Assembly (NCBI GenBank): GCA_016866475.1
Contig: VGMF01000006.1
Location: 1 to 64,000, forward strand
Direction: 5' to 3'
Length of the DNA: 64,000 bases
Origin: Chlamydiota bacterium
GTDB taxonomy: Bacteria > Chlamydiota > Chlamydiia > Chlamydiales > RGXB01
This document shows positions 51,524 to 59,922 of this stretch, piece after piece. Within the stretch, counting starts at the first letter, position 1; the number at the start of each line of letters is the position of its first letter. A model generated the notes under the pieces. The model was not told where the DNA came from. It ran no database searches and saw only the letters and a program-made list of their open reading frames with translations. The position numbers were made by a program, and so were the translations under genes.

Positions 51524-51919
51524 TTACGAGTAGGCGAGTTTAAGTGCTTCGGCATCGGATGCGACAAGGGAATCCTGGCACAGCATGAGTTCTAAACACT
51601 CTTGAATGCCCCTTTGCCTATATCCGCTGAGCAGAAGTGCTTTTGCATAGTTCAACCGAGTTTTGAGATGGTTTTGATGTACCTTAAGTGCCTTTTCAAG
51701 GGGTTCAAGAGCCTCTTTTGCCATGCCTAATTGTAAAAAAAGGGCCCCAATCGTCTCTAGATCTTCCGGTGCTTTTTTACTTAGCACCACGATCCCCTTA
51801 TAGATTTTGAGAGCGGTTTGATAATGCCCTTGTCTGATGTAGCTATAGGCCAGAACTCTGAGATCCTCAAGTTCATGGACACTCAATCCTAATTTTTCAA
51901 GCCAATCCTTTTCCATCAT
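51524..51919 (-). CDS. TPR protein, SycD/LcrH-like putative type III chaperone
   Basis: A 131-aa protein with about three tetratricopeptide repeats (LRVLAYSYIRQGHYQTALKIY, LETIGALFLQLGMAKEALEPL, LNYAKALLLSGYRQRGIQECL). Size and repeat number fit the class II chaperones of type III translocators (SycD-like) or a general TPR scaffold. In Chlamydia trachomatis a similar small TPR gene (CT274) occupies this place near dnaA, as I recall. It overlaps the upstream gene by four bases (ATGA), so the two products are probably partners. Confidence 0.7.
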   Translation of the reverse strand: MMEKDWLEKLGLSVHELEDLRVLAYSYIRQGHYQTALKIYKGIVVLSKKAPEDLETIGALFLQLGMAKEALEPLEKALKVHQNHLKTRLNYAKALLLSGYRQRGIQECLELMLCQDSLVASDAEALKLAYS

Positions 51920-52353
51920 CCTTTGCCTATACTTATAATTGCGCTTCGAGCATAGAGAGCGTCTTTCAAATACTCTCCGGCAACATCAAAGGTCTGCTTC
52001 AAATCGGCTTTTGTCGATTCGTCACTTCCGCTTTCAACCCGGATCTTGTCTTTGATGCGTGCTATGGTATCAAGATTGTGTATTGATTTCATCGGTTGGC
52101 CCGGATGCATCGCCAAAAAAGCCTCCTTGATTCGCTGAGGGAAAGAAAAATTTGCGAACGATCTATTTGCATCTTTTAGATCAAAAAGAGTGTCAAGCTC
52201 TGAAAAATAGACCCCTCTACTTATAGGGGTTGCAGCCCTATTATATATGAGCTGCGCATCCTGTAGAAATTGTTGTGGCGCTAAATGTTTATTTTGTTCA
52301 AACTGCTGCGATTGATCAATTCCAAAATCGGAAATTGTGAGTTTTTCTTCCAT
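51916..52353 (-). CDS. Unknown chlamydial protein coupled to the TPR gene (CT273-like position)
   Basis: A 145-aa, mostly helical, soluble protein without a recognised domain. It contains SQQFEQNKHLAPQQFLQDAQLIYNR near residue 14 and GEYLKDALYARSAIISIGKG at the end. The stop overlaps the start of the TPR gene, suggesting it could be the client or co-factor of that chaperone-like protein. The position agrees with CT273 of Chlamydia trachomatis (recalled synteny). Divergent from mraZ. Confidence 0.65.
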   Translation of the reverse strand: MEEKLTISDFGIDQSQQFEQNKHLAPQQFLQDAQLIYNRAATPISRGVYFSELDTLFDLKDANRSFANFSFPQRIKEAFLAMHPGQPMKSIHNLDTIARIKDKIRVESGSDESTKADLKQTFDVAGEYLKDALYARSAIISIGKG

Positions 52354-52501
52354 AGGTTATTCCAATAACCTAGTTGGAATTAATGTGCAAAATTGGGTTT
52401 TTTCCCACTTTTTACCACAATCATAAGTCGTTAGTAATGAGCTGTTTAAAAAATTTTTACAACGTTTTTTTATCCAATTCTTGAATAAATCGACTTTAAA
52501 G

Positions 52502-52526
52502 TGGTAGGATGTGGGAAATTGTGGGA
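52502..52526 (+). promoter_or_regulatory. MraZ operator: three 10-bp-spaced TGGGN-type repeats
   Basis: TGGTA (52502-52506), TGGGA (52512-52516) and TGGGA (52522-52526) sit exactly 10 bp apart, immediately upstream of the mraZ ATG at 52529. MraZ is known to bind TGGGN repeats with 5-bp spacers in the promoter of its own operon. A fourth out-of-phase TGGGA (52530-52534) covers the start codon. Confidence 0.7.
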
Positions 52527-52528
52527 TT

Positions 52529-53017
52529 ATGGGATTTTACTTAAGCGGCTCATACTCAGGAAAGCTTGACGACAAGAATAGAATGGTTCTTGCGCAAGAG
52601 CTGCGCTACGGACTTGTCGAGAACGGCGAGCTGGAGTTTGTGATTGCCCTTGGTTCCCACGGATGTTTGACGATCTACAAAAAAAGCGAAATGGACCGGA
52701 TTGTAGAAAGATTCAGAGCAAAGCAGCATATCGCCAAATACCGCAAATTTTTCACCCTGTTTTTTGCAACTCTTTTCACAACAGATTGCGATAAAGTCGG
52801 ACGGTTTACGATCCCTCAGCATCTCAAAGATGCCGCAAAGATCAAGTCTGAAGTGGTTCTGGTAGGGGTTATCGACAGGATAGAAATATGGTCTAAAGAG
52901 GCGCATCAAAACGAGATGAACGCCCTTTTACAACCAAAAGGGGATGCTATCGATATGGCCTCTTTGATGGAGGAGATCTTTAATGCACCCCAAGATGAAG
53001 AGGAGATTGTCGTATGA
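52529..53017 (+). CDS. mraZ: Transcriptional regulator MraZ
   Basis: MraZ is an AbrB-fold repressor of the division/wall (dcw) operon that binds TGGGN repeats. Both family motifs are visible: LDDKNRMVLAQELR near the start and DCDKVGRFTIPQHLKDAA in the second half. The length is 162 aa. ATG 52529 (MGFYLSGSYSGKLD) fits the family. A GTG at 52511 would extend into the operator. It overlaps rsmH by 4 bp. The operator found just upstream implies self-regulation. Confidence 0.94.
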   Translation: MGFYLSGSYSGKLDDKNRMVLAQELRYGLVENGELEFVIALGSHGCLTIYKKSEMDRIVERFRAKQHIAKYRKFFTLFFATLFTTDCDKVGRFTIPQHLKDAAKIKSEVVLVGVIDRIEIWSKEAHQNEMNALLQPKGDAIDMASLMEEIFNAPQDEEEIVV

Positions 53018-53940
53018 AAGAGGTCCACACACCTGTTTTATTGAAAGAAGTTCTCCATTATTTTGAAGGTACGATCAAAACCTTTTTTGAGGGCACCGTT
53101 GGCGCAGGGGGACATGCCTCCCACATTCTGCACCAGCACCCGGAAATAGATCTATACATGGCCTGTGATCAAGATCCATACGCTTTAGAAATCGCCCAAA
53201 AGACTCTAAAACCCTATGAAAATAAGATCCGTTGGTTTCAGGGAAATTTTGCCAATCTCGATCGTTTTGCCAAAGAGGCAAATGTCGGAAAAATTGATGG
53301 GTTTTTATTTGACCTAGGAGTTTCTTCTATGCAACTCGATCAACAAGAGCGTGGTTTCAGCTTTAAAAAAGAGGCTAAACTAGATATGCGTATGGACGTA
53401 AGTCAAGATATGTCAGCACATTCGATTGTGAATGACTGGTCTTTAGAACAACTGGTTGACCTGTTCAAAAACGGGGAGGAGCCTTTTTATAGGCGCGCTG
53501 CCAAATCGATTGTTGATGCAAGACGCACCGGATCTATTGAAACGACAACACAGCTTGCAAAAATTTTAGAAAAAGCGATTCCAAAGATCGGAAAAATCCA
53601 TCCCGCAACGCTCGTTTTTCAGGCCTTAAGGATGGCTGTCAATCGGGAACTCGAAGTGATTGAAATAGCTTTAAAAAAAGCTATGGATGTACTGTCTCCA
53701 AGCGGAAAAATCGGTGTGATCTCGTTCCACAGTCTTGAGGACAGGATCGTTAAAAATATATTTAAAAATGCCTCTGAGCCGCAAAAGAACATAAGAGGTC
53801 AAGTGGTCAAAGAGGCCCTCTTCGAGCGTTTGACTAAAAAGGCCGTTTTGCCCTCAAAAGAGGAGATGCGTATCAATCCCAGGTCTAGGTCTGCACGCGT
53901 CCGTTTTTTGAGAAAGATTGGTTTATTTAAGAACGGATGA
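53014..53940 (+). CDS. rsmH: 16S rRNA m4C1402 methyltransferase RsmH (MraW)
   Basis: N4-methylates C1402 of 16S rRNA. Signatures are HTPVLLKEVLHYF, the SAM-binding GTVGAGGHASHIL, FDLGVSSMQLDQQERGFSF, KLDMRMD, and ISFHSLEDRIVK. The length is 308 aa, standard. It overlaps mraZ and ftsL by four bases at each end (ATGA), so translation along the operon is coupled. Confidence 0.97.
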   Translation: MKEVHTPVLLKEVLHYFEGTIKTFFEGTVGAGGHASHILHQHPEIDLYMACDQDPYALEIAQKTLKPYENKIRWFQGNFANLDRFAKEANVGKIDGFLFDLGVSSMQLDQQERGFSFKKEAKLDMRMDVSQDMSAHSIVNDWSLEQLVDLFKNGEEPFYRRAAKSIVDARRTGSIETTTQLAKILEKAIPKIGKIHPATLVFQALRMAVNRELEVIEIALKKAMDVLSPSGKIGVISFHSLEDRIVKNIFKNASEPQKNIRGQVVKEALFERLTKKAVLPSKEEMRINPRSRSARVRFLRKIGLFKNG

Positions 53941-54254
53941 AAGGTGATCTTTTTATTAAATTGGTCCTGGTTTTCTCCTCGTTGGGTTGGAATGTCTATA
54001 ACTACCTAAAAGAGATGAACAGCTTGACCTTTAATAGAATGCGTGTTCCCGAATTGATCGAGCAGCAGCAATCGATTGAGGAAGATTTGTTGGAGCTTGA
54101 GTTTCAGGCCCAGTCTTATCGTTCGCCTAAATTGTTCGTGCATTTGTTGGAAAACCTTAAAACCCATTATATCCCTACCTCTGACCTAATATTTACTATA
54201 GATCTATCATGTCTCGAAAAGAGCTTGAACAAAGAACCGACAACCGCCCCCTAG
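53937..54254 (+). CDS. ftsL: FtsL-like division protein
   Basis: FtsL is a small single-pass protein with a periplasmic coiled coil that links FtsQ/B to FtsI. The 105-aa product has a membrane helix (about 6-24, FIKLVLVFSSLGWNVYNYL), then RVPELIEQQQSIEEDLLELEFQAQ as the heptad segment. Assignment depends mainly on the position between rsmH and ftsI. It overlaps ftsI by 46 bp. Confidence 0.75.
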   Translation: MKGDLFIKLVLVFSSLGWNVYNYLKEMNSLTFNRMRVPELIEQQQSIEEDLLELEFQAQSYRSPKLFVHLLENLKTHYIPTSDLIFTIDLSCLEKSLNKEPTTAP

Positions 54255-56176
54255 GATACAAAGATTTTCAACGTCTAAACATCCTGGCATTTAGTGTATT
54301 TCTTCTGTTTTCATCCTTAACGCTGGCATTTTATAAAGTCCAAATTTTGGAATTTGACAAATGGTCGAAAATTGCAAAAACGCAGCATAAAATGGTTGTT
54401 GAGGAGCCGTGCAAAAGGGGGATTTTCTATGGCAGATCCCTTTGTCCGTCCAATCCAAAATCACCTATCCCATTAGTTCACGATCTATATAGGTACCATT
54501 TGCACGTGGATCCCTATTTGATTCCCCAAGAGCATCGTTCAAAATTTTGCAGGGAGATCAGTGCGCTATTTCCTCTTGATTACAAAGAGCTAAAAGGGGA
54601 GTTGGAAAAAAAATCCCGATCACGCCGTCTTTTTAGTTTCTTGACCAGACCGGAGAAAGAGGCGGTCGAAAGGTGGTATCGGGGGTTCATTTCTTTAACA
54701 AAAGTCTCAAAAAAAGGGATTTTTTTTATAAAAGACTATAAACGCCATTACCCCTATGGGACCTCCTTAGGGCAGGTTTTGCACACTTACCGTTACGATA
54801 GCAAACGGTCGATGGGGTATCCTACGGGGGGGTTGGAGCTTTTCTTTGATCCGGTGCTCCGCGGGGAAAAGGGAAAAAAGATCTTACTTAGATCTCAAAG
54901 GCAAAAGATCGATCAGGATGAACTGGTTGAGGCTGCCAAAGACGGTTACAATATCCACCTTACTATCGATCCGGTGGTGCAAGCGATCGTAGAAACAGAG
55001 TTGGAAAAGGGTGTTTTGACGGCAAAAGCAAAAGGGGGGAGTGTTGTTGTGATGGACCCTCACAACGGTGAAATTCTGGCCCTCGCGAGCTATCCCTTCT
55101 TCCACCCGGGGAAAGTTGAAGAATATTTCAACGATCCTGAAAAGCTCGATGCGACGAGATTGAGAGCGGTGAATGAGTCTTTTGAGCCGGGGTCCATCAT
55201 GAAGCCGATAAGTACCATGGTTGCCCTGTTGGCCAATCAAGAATTGATCGATAAAAGTTCTCCGCCCGTCTTTTCGCCGCTGGAGATGATAGACGTGACC
55301 AACACCTCTTTTCCGGGCCGCCTCAAACCGATCAAGGATGTGCGCAGTCATCGGTTTTTGAATATGCGGCTAGCCTTGCAAAAATCTTCCAACGTCTACG
55401 TCGCAAGATTGATCGAACGTGTGATTCATAGTCTAGGGGAAAAATGGTACCGAAAGCAATTAAGCGAACTTTTTCTATTTGGTAAAAAAAGTGGTATTGA
55501 GCTTCCGAGCGAGCATACCGGGATGCTTCCGGAAATTGGGAAAAAATACCAAAGCGGTCTTTTGGAATGGTCAGTTCCAACCCCTTTTTCTCTTGCTATG
55601 GGTTATAATTTACAGTGCAATCAGGTGCAGATTCTAAGAGCATTTGCCTCAATTGTGAATGGGGGGTATCTTGTAAAACCGACCCTGATACAAAAAATAG
55701 CTAATGAAAGCGGCCTAATTTTTTCCCAAGAGACAAAAAAAGGGGCAAAGCTTCCGATAAATGCTTTTGATCTAGAAGAGATAAAAAAATCTTTGCAGTT
55801 CACAACCCAAAAAGGGGGGACTGCAATCAGCGGAAATATTAAAGGGTACACGGAAGGTGGAAAATCGGGAACTACCGAAAAGCTGGTCAATGGTGTTTAC
55901 TGTTCTACCAAACACTACGCTAGCTTTATTGGTTTTGCCCCTTACAACCAGACCAGATTTGTGATGATAGTCGGCATAGATGAACCGCAATATCAAATCA
56001 TACCCGGATTAGGCCTCAATTATTTCGGTGGAAAATGTTCCGCCAGAGTTTTTTCAAAAATCGGTGAAAAAATCCTCCCGTATTTGGGGGTGATTCCGGA
56101 TGATCCGATAAATGAATCGCTAAAAGACGAGGTTGTCCGTTTAGCAGAATTATACGATGCATGGAATTCAAGGTGA
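54209..56176 (+). CDS. ftsI: Septal peptidoglycan transpeptidase FtsI (PBP3)
   Basis: Cross-links septal peptidoglycan, which chlamydiae make transiently at division. A membrane helix (about 22-42) is followed by the PBP dimer region. The transpeptidase domain has the active site SIMK (Ser329, Lys332), the SSN motif (393-395), and KSGT (552-555) in place of the usual KTGT. The length is 655 aa. The start ATG 54209 lies in ftsL. murE follows 4 bp after its stop codon. Confidence 0.95.
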   Translation: MSRKELEQRTDNRPLGYKDFQRLNILAFSVFLLFSSLTLAFYKVQILEFDKWSKIAKTQHKMVVEEPCKRGIFYGRSLCPSNPKSPIPLVHDLYRYHLHVDPYLIPQEHRSKFCREISALFPLDYKELKGELEKKSRSRRLFSFLTRPEKEAVERWYRGFISLTKVSKKGIFFIKDYKRHYPYGTSLGQVLHTYRYDSKRSMGYPTGGLELFFDPVLRGEKGKKILLRSQRQKIDQDELVEAAKDGYNIHLTIDPVVQAIVETELEKGVLTAKAKGGSVVVMDPHNGEILALASYPFFHPGKVEEYFNDPEKLDATRLRAVNESFEPGSIMKPISTMVALLANQELIDKSSPPVFSPLEMIDVTNTSFPGRLKPIKDVRSHRFLNMRLALQKSSNVYVARLIERVIHSLGEKWYRKQLSELFLFGKKSGIELPSEHTGMLPEIGKKYQSGLLEWSVPTPFSLAMGYNLQCNQVQILRAFASIVNGGYLVKPTLIQKIANESGLIFSQETKKGAKLPINAFDLEEIKKSLQFTTQKGGTAISGNIKGYTEGGKSGTTEKLVNGVYCSTKHYASFIGFAPYNQTRFVMIVGIDEPQYQIIPGLGLNYFGGKCSARVFSKIGEKILPYLGVIPDDPINESLKDEVVRLAELYDAWNSR

Positions 56177-56180
56177 TAGT

Positions 56181-57608
56181 ATGTACCTTTCAAAATTGAT
56201 TGACGCTAAAGATCCCGTGTTGATTCGTGGAAACAAAGAGAAAGAGATCCTCGGTTTGAGGACCGATTCTAAAGAGGTGCGTCCCAAGGACCTGTTTATT
56301 GCAATATCCTCACAACGCCAGCACATCGATGAGGCCATTTTATCCGGTGCAGTGGCTGTGGTTGTGGATATATTCAACCCATTTCTACCCAAGGAAATCA
56401 CGCAGATTGAACACCCCAGTCCAAGAAATTATGCAGGAATATTGGCAAACAGGTTTTATCAAAATCCTACCCAAAACCTCAAACTTTTTGGGGTGACCGG
56501 AACTTGCGGGAAAACAACGACGACCTGGATGATTAGGCATCTATTGGGGGAAAAAATTTGCGGAGTTTTGGGAACGCTGGGGGCTTGGACAGAAGACCAC
56601 TGTGTTGAGATCCCTTTGACTACCCCTGAACCCGTTACAATTTGTCGTATTCTGCATGAAATGGTAAAAGGGGGATTGAAATTCTGTGCTATGGAGTGCT
56701 CGTCGCACGGACTGGATCAAAACCGGGTAGGTCATCTAGAATTCGAAGCGGCTGTATTCTTAAATCTAAGCCATGATCATCTTGATTATCACAAAAGTAT
56801 GGAGGCATACTACCAATCTAAAAGAAAACTTTTTGAGTATGAGGCTAAAAATTGTGTGTTTTTCCTGGATGACCCGTACGGAAAAAGATTGTTTGAAGAA
56901 TTTCAAAAAAACGGAACTACTTTTGGTACAGATTCTAAAGCGACGTTTAGAATGGAAGACGTTTCAGTGAGTATGACCAAGTCCTTCTGTACACTTGTGC
57001 ACCAAGGGGAAAAACACCGATTGGAAGTTCCGATGATTGGGGGATATAATCTGTACAATATGGTCGCTGCGATCGCTGCCGTTTACCCCTATATTTGCGA
57101 CATCTCTTTATTGTGTCAAAGAGCTAAAAATTTTCCTCAGGTACCCGGGAGAAGCGAGTTGATCAAGACCGAAAGGGGATTTCATGTGATGGTCGATTAC
57201 GCGCATAAGCCCGATGCTTTAGAAAAACTCCTTCAATCGGTAAAAGAGGCAGGGTTTAGAAAAATCACAACTGTTTTTGGATGCGGAGGGGAAAGAGACA
57301 GCGGAAAAAGGGCAAAAATGGCATGGATCGCAGAGAGGCATTCAAATAAGGTGATTGTGACGAATGATAATCCACGAAAAGAGGATCCGCATAAAATTAT
57401 AGAGATGATTTGCTCCGGCTTCTCATCAAACTCTTATCGGGTGGTGATAGATCGAAAAGAGGCGATCCGAGTGGCCCTCAAAGAGGCAGAAGAGGGAGAA
57501 TTGGTTGTGATTGCCGGAAGGGGGCATGAAAAAGAGCTAAAACTACGTACGGGTTCGATCCCCTTCTTGGATAGCGAGGTTGCAAAAAACCTTTTGGTTG
57601 AGATATAA
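56181..57608 (+). CDS. murE: UDP-MurNAc-tripeptide synthetase MurE
   Basis: Adds the third amino acid to the wall precursor. From ATG 56181 (AAGGTGATAGT upstream) the protein has the ATP loop GVTGTCGKTTTTW (about 104-116), ECSSHGLDQNR, LNLSHDHLDYH with the carbamylated-lysine region that follows (QSKRKLFEY), and TNDNPRKEDP. The DNPR motif marks meso-diaminopimelate rather than lysine specificity. The 475-aa length fits. Earlier in-frame ATG 56157 overlaps ftsI and is less likely. Confidence 0.96.
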   Translation: MYLSKLIDAKDPVLIRGNKEKEILGLRTDSKEVRPKDLFIAISSQRQHIDEAILSGAVAVVVDIFNPFLPKEITQIEHPSPRNYAGILANRFYQNPTQNLKLFGVTGTCGKTTTTWMIRHLLGEKICGVLGTLGAWTEDHCVEIPLTTPEPVTICRILHEMVKGGLKFCAMECSSHGLDQNRVGHLEFEAAVFLNLSHDHLDYHKSMEAYYQSKRKLFEYEAKNCVFFLDDPYGKRLFEEFQKNGTTFGTDSKATFRMEDVSVSMTKSFCTLVHQGEKHRLEVPMIGGYNLYNMVAAIAAVYPYICDISLLCQRAKNFPQVPGRSELIKTERGFHVMVDYAHKPDALEKLLQSVKEAGFRKITTVFGCGGERDSGKRAKMAWIAERHSNKVIVTNDNPRKEDPHKIIEMICSGFSSNSYRVVIDRKEAIRVALKEAEEGELVVIAGRGHEKELKLRTGSIPFLDSEVAKNLLVEI

Positions 57609-57615
57609 AAGGCGA

Positions 57616-58284
57616 ATGGTCCGCCTTTTTCTTCTTTTAGTTTTTCTTTTCCCTACCTCGGGGGATGCTGCACGTTTACGCAAACATACAAATTTTAAAT
57701 CGGCACAAAAAATAGTTCCCGGTAGGGCTAAAATAGTGATCGACCCGGGGCATGGCGGAGACGATTTTGGAACCAAAGTTGGGCACACAATTGAAAAAGT
57801 GATTAATCTAAAAACAGCAGAGTATGTTGCGGCACTCTTAAGAAAAAGCGGTTTTGAAGTTTTAATGACAAGGAAGAAAGACGTTTTTATCTCTTTAGCC
57901 GATAGGGTAGATCTTGCGAACCGCTCTAAGGCTTCTTTAATGGTAAGTATTCATTTTAATGCGGCCCAAAGTAAAGAGGCGGAGGGTCTAGAGATTTTTT
58001 ATTTTAAAGATCCCATTTTAGAGCGAAAGAACCACTCAAAAAATTTGGCCGACCTTGTGATGCGTTTTGTCCTTAACCTAACAAAGGCTAAATCCCGTGG
58101 TGTGAAAACCGGGAATTTTTGTGTGATTCGCGATACCCAAATTCCCTCGATTCTTGTTGAGGGGGGATTTTTAACAAATGAAAGAGAACTTGAAAAAATA
58201 CGCCAAGACCAGTATCTAAAGATTTTAGCTCAGGGGATTGTCGATGGGATCGAGGCGTACTTAAAACCAATACATGGGAGTTAA
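57616..58284 (+). CDS. amiA: N-acetylmuramoyl-L-alanine amidase AmiA
   Basis: Zinc amidase that cleaves peptide from glycan. The product (222 aa) has a signal peptide (MVRLFLLLVFLFPTSGDAA) and an Amidase_3 domain: IDPGHGGDDFG (Zn His), IEKVINLKTAEY (Zn Glu), SLMVSIHFNA (Zn His) and VEGGFLTNERE (catalytic Glu). No cell-wall binding domain. AAAAGGCGA precedes ATG 57616. The gene closes the dcw-type operon, and its 3' end almost touches the convergent tRNA-Arg gene. Confidence 0.95.
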   Translation: MVRLFLLLVFLFPTSGDAARLRKHTNFKSAQKIVPGRAKIVIDPGHGGDDFGTKVGHTIEKVINLKTAEYVAALLRKSGFEVLMTRKKDVFISLADRVDLANRSKASLMVSIHFNAAQSKEAEGLEIFYFKDPILERKNHSKNLADLVMRFVLNLTKAKSRGVKTGNFCVIRDTQIPSILVEGGFLTNERELEKIRQDQYLKILAQGIVDGIEAYLKPIHGS

Positions 58285-58286
58285 AA

Positions 58287-58360
58287 CGTTCTCGGCGCGA
58301 GTCGAACGCGCGGCCTAGTGCTTAGGAGGCACTCGCTCTATCCTTCTGAGCTACGAGAAC
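58287..58360 (-). tRNA. tRNA-Arg (anticodon CCT)
   Basis: Read on the minus strand, the cloverleaf begins GTTCTCG and ends CGAGAAC plus discriminator G. The D arm is GCTCAGAAGGATAGAGC. The anticodon stem is AGTGC/GCACT with a loop CTCCTAA, giving CCT. The T arm has GTTCGACTC. The CCA end is not encoded. It converges with amiA, with only 2 bp between. Confidence 0.95.
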
Positions 58361-58414
58361 AAAATTAGTGACACCATTTTAAACATTCAACCGGCAGTTT
58401 GCAAGGGGAAAATC

Positions 58415-59863
58415 ATGGATAAAAAATCGAATATTGGATTGATAGGACTCGCAGTCATGGGGCAAAACCTTGTCTTGAATCTTTCCGATCATGGATTCTC
58501 GGTGAGTGTATTCAATAGAACATTTGAAAAAACCAAGGAATTTCTTGACGGCGGTGCCAAAGGAAGGAACATTTTTGGTTATGAAAAGATGAAAGATTTT
58601 GTCTCCTCATTAGCTAAACCTAGAAAAATCATTTTACTCGTGAAAGCGGGATCAGCTGTTACAGATACTATCAATGAGATCCTCCCTTTTCTAGAAAAAG
58701 GGGATCTGATCATCGATGGGGGTAATAGCTATTTTAAAGATACCCAAAAGCGCTTCAATGAACTTGAGGGGAAAGGGGTACATTTCATCGGAATGGGAGT
58801 TTCAGGTGGAGAAGAGGGTGCACGTTTTGGCCCCTCATTAATGCCTGGCGGTACTCCTGAGGCGTACAAAATGATCGAACCGATGATGACGAAGATCGCA
58901 GCTAAATTCAACAACGAGCCGTGTGTCACCTACATAGGTCATGATGGCGCAGGGCACTATACGAAAATGGTGCACAACGGGATCGAGTATGGGGATATTG
59001 AGATTATCGCCGAGAGCTATGAGCTTTTAAAGGCATACGGATTCTCGAATCAGGAAATGGCGACAGTCTTTGAAGGGTACAACGGCCCCAAAAGACCTTT
59101 GAAAAGTTTTTTAATTGAGATCATGGGAAAAGTTTTACGGTTCAAAGAAAACGGCAAAGAGATGATCGATTTCGTCAACGACATCGCCGGTCAAAAGGGG
59201 ACCGGGAAATGGACTGCCCAAGAGGCGCTGGATCTATCTGTCGATGCTGGGGTGATCACGCAGGCGGTATTTGCCCGTTGCTTATCTGCTGATAAACCGG
59301 AGCGGATGAAGGCCTCGACTCTGTTTAAAAAAGTGCTGGATAAACCACACCACTCCAAAGAGGAGATCACTAAAAAGCTGGAGGGGGCGCTTTATGTTGC
59401 AAAGATAGTTTCGTATACGCAAGGATTCATCCTTTTAAGGGATGCCGCAAAAGCCTACTCCTGGACATTTGACTATGGAAAAATCGCAGCTATCTGGAGA
59501 CAGGGCTGTATTATTCGTAGCGATTTTCTAGATGAGATTACAAAAGCATTCAGTCTAAACAAAAGCTTGGAGTCTCTCGTTATGGCTCCCTTCTTTCAAA
59601 AAGCGATTCAAGATCACCTTCGTGATTTAAGAGAGGTAGTGAAGGAGATGACAGCGATGGGAATAGCTGCGCCTTGCCTCTCAACAGCGCTTTCATTCAT
59701 CGACGGCTACACTACGCAAAAAGGGGTGGGAACAGTAATTCAAGCGTTAAGAGATGCTTTTGGAAGCCATCAAGTGGAGCTCACCACAAAGCCGGGGGAA
59801 TATGTGCATATTAACTGGCTAGGATCAAAATTTGATGTGGCCTCTACTCACTACAATCGCTAG
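58415..59863 (+). CDS. gnd: 6-phosphogluconate dehydrogenase, decarboxylating
   Basis: Oxidises 6-phosphogluconate to ribulose 5-phosphate with NADP. The N-terminal NADP domain has GLIGLAVMGQNLVLNL and FNRT. The substrate and catalytic residues lie in GVSGGEEGARFGPSLMPGG, HDGAGHYTKMVHNGIEYGD and QKGTGKWTAQEALDL. The 482-aa length is standard. AAGGGG precedes ATG 58415. Confidence 0.97.
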   Translation: MDKKSNIGLIGLAVMGQNLVLNLSDHGFSVSVFNRTFEKTKEFLDGGAKGRNIFGYEKMKDFVSSLAKPRKIILLVKAGSAVTDTINEILPFLEKGDLIIDGGNSYFKDTQKRFNELEGKGVHFIGMGVSGGEEGARFGPSLMPGGTPEAYKMIEPMMTKIAAKFNNEPCVTYIGHDGAGHYTKMVHNGIEYGDIEIIAESYELLKAYGFSNQEMATVFEGYNGPKRPLKSFLIEIMGKVLRFKENGKEMIDFVNDIAGQKGTGKWTAQEALDLSVDAGVITQAVFARCLSADKPERMKASTLFKKVLDKPHHSKEEITKKLEGALYVAKIVSYTQGFILLRDAAKAYSWTFDYGKIAAIWRQGCIIRSDFLDEITKAFSLNKSLESLVMAPFFQKAIQDHLRDLREVVKEMTAMGIAAPCLSTALSFIDGYTTQKGVGTVIQALRDAFGSHQVELTTKPGEYVHINWLGSKFDVASTHYNR

Positions 59864-59922
59864 AAAAGAGTCCGGTTTTTTACGTTTCAAAAGAGATCCT
59901 TAATTAAAGTAATAGGCTAAGA

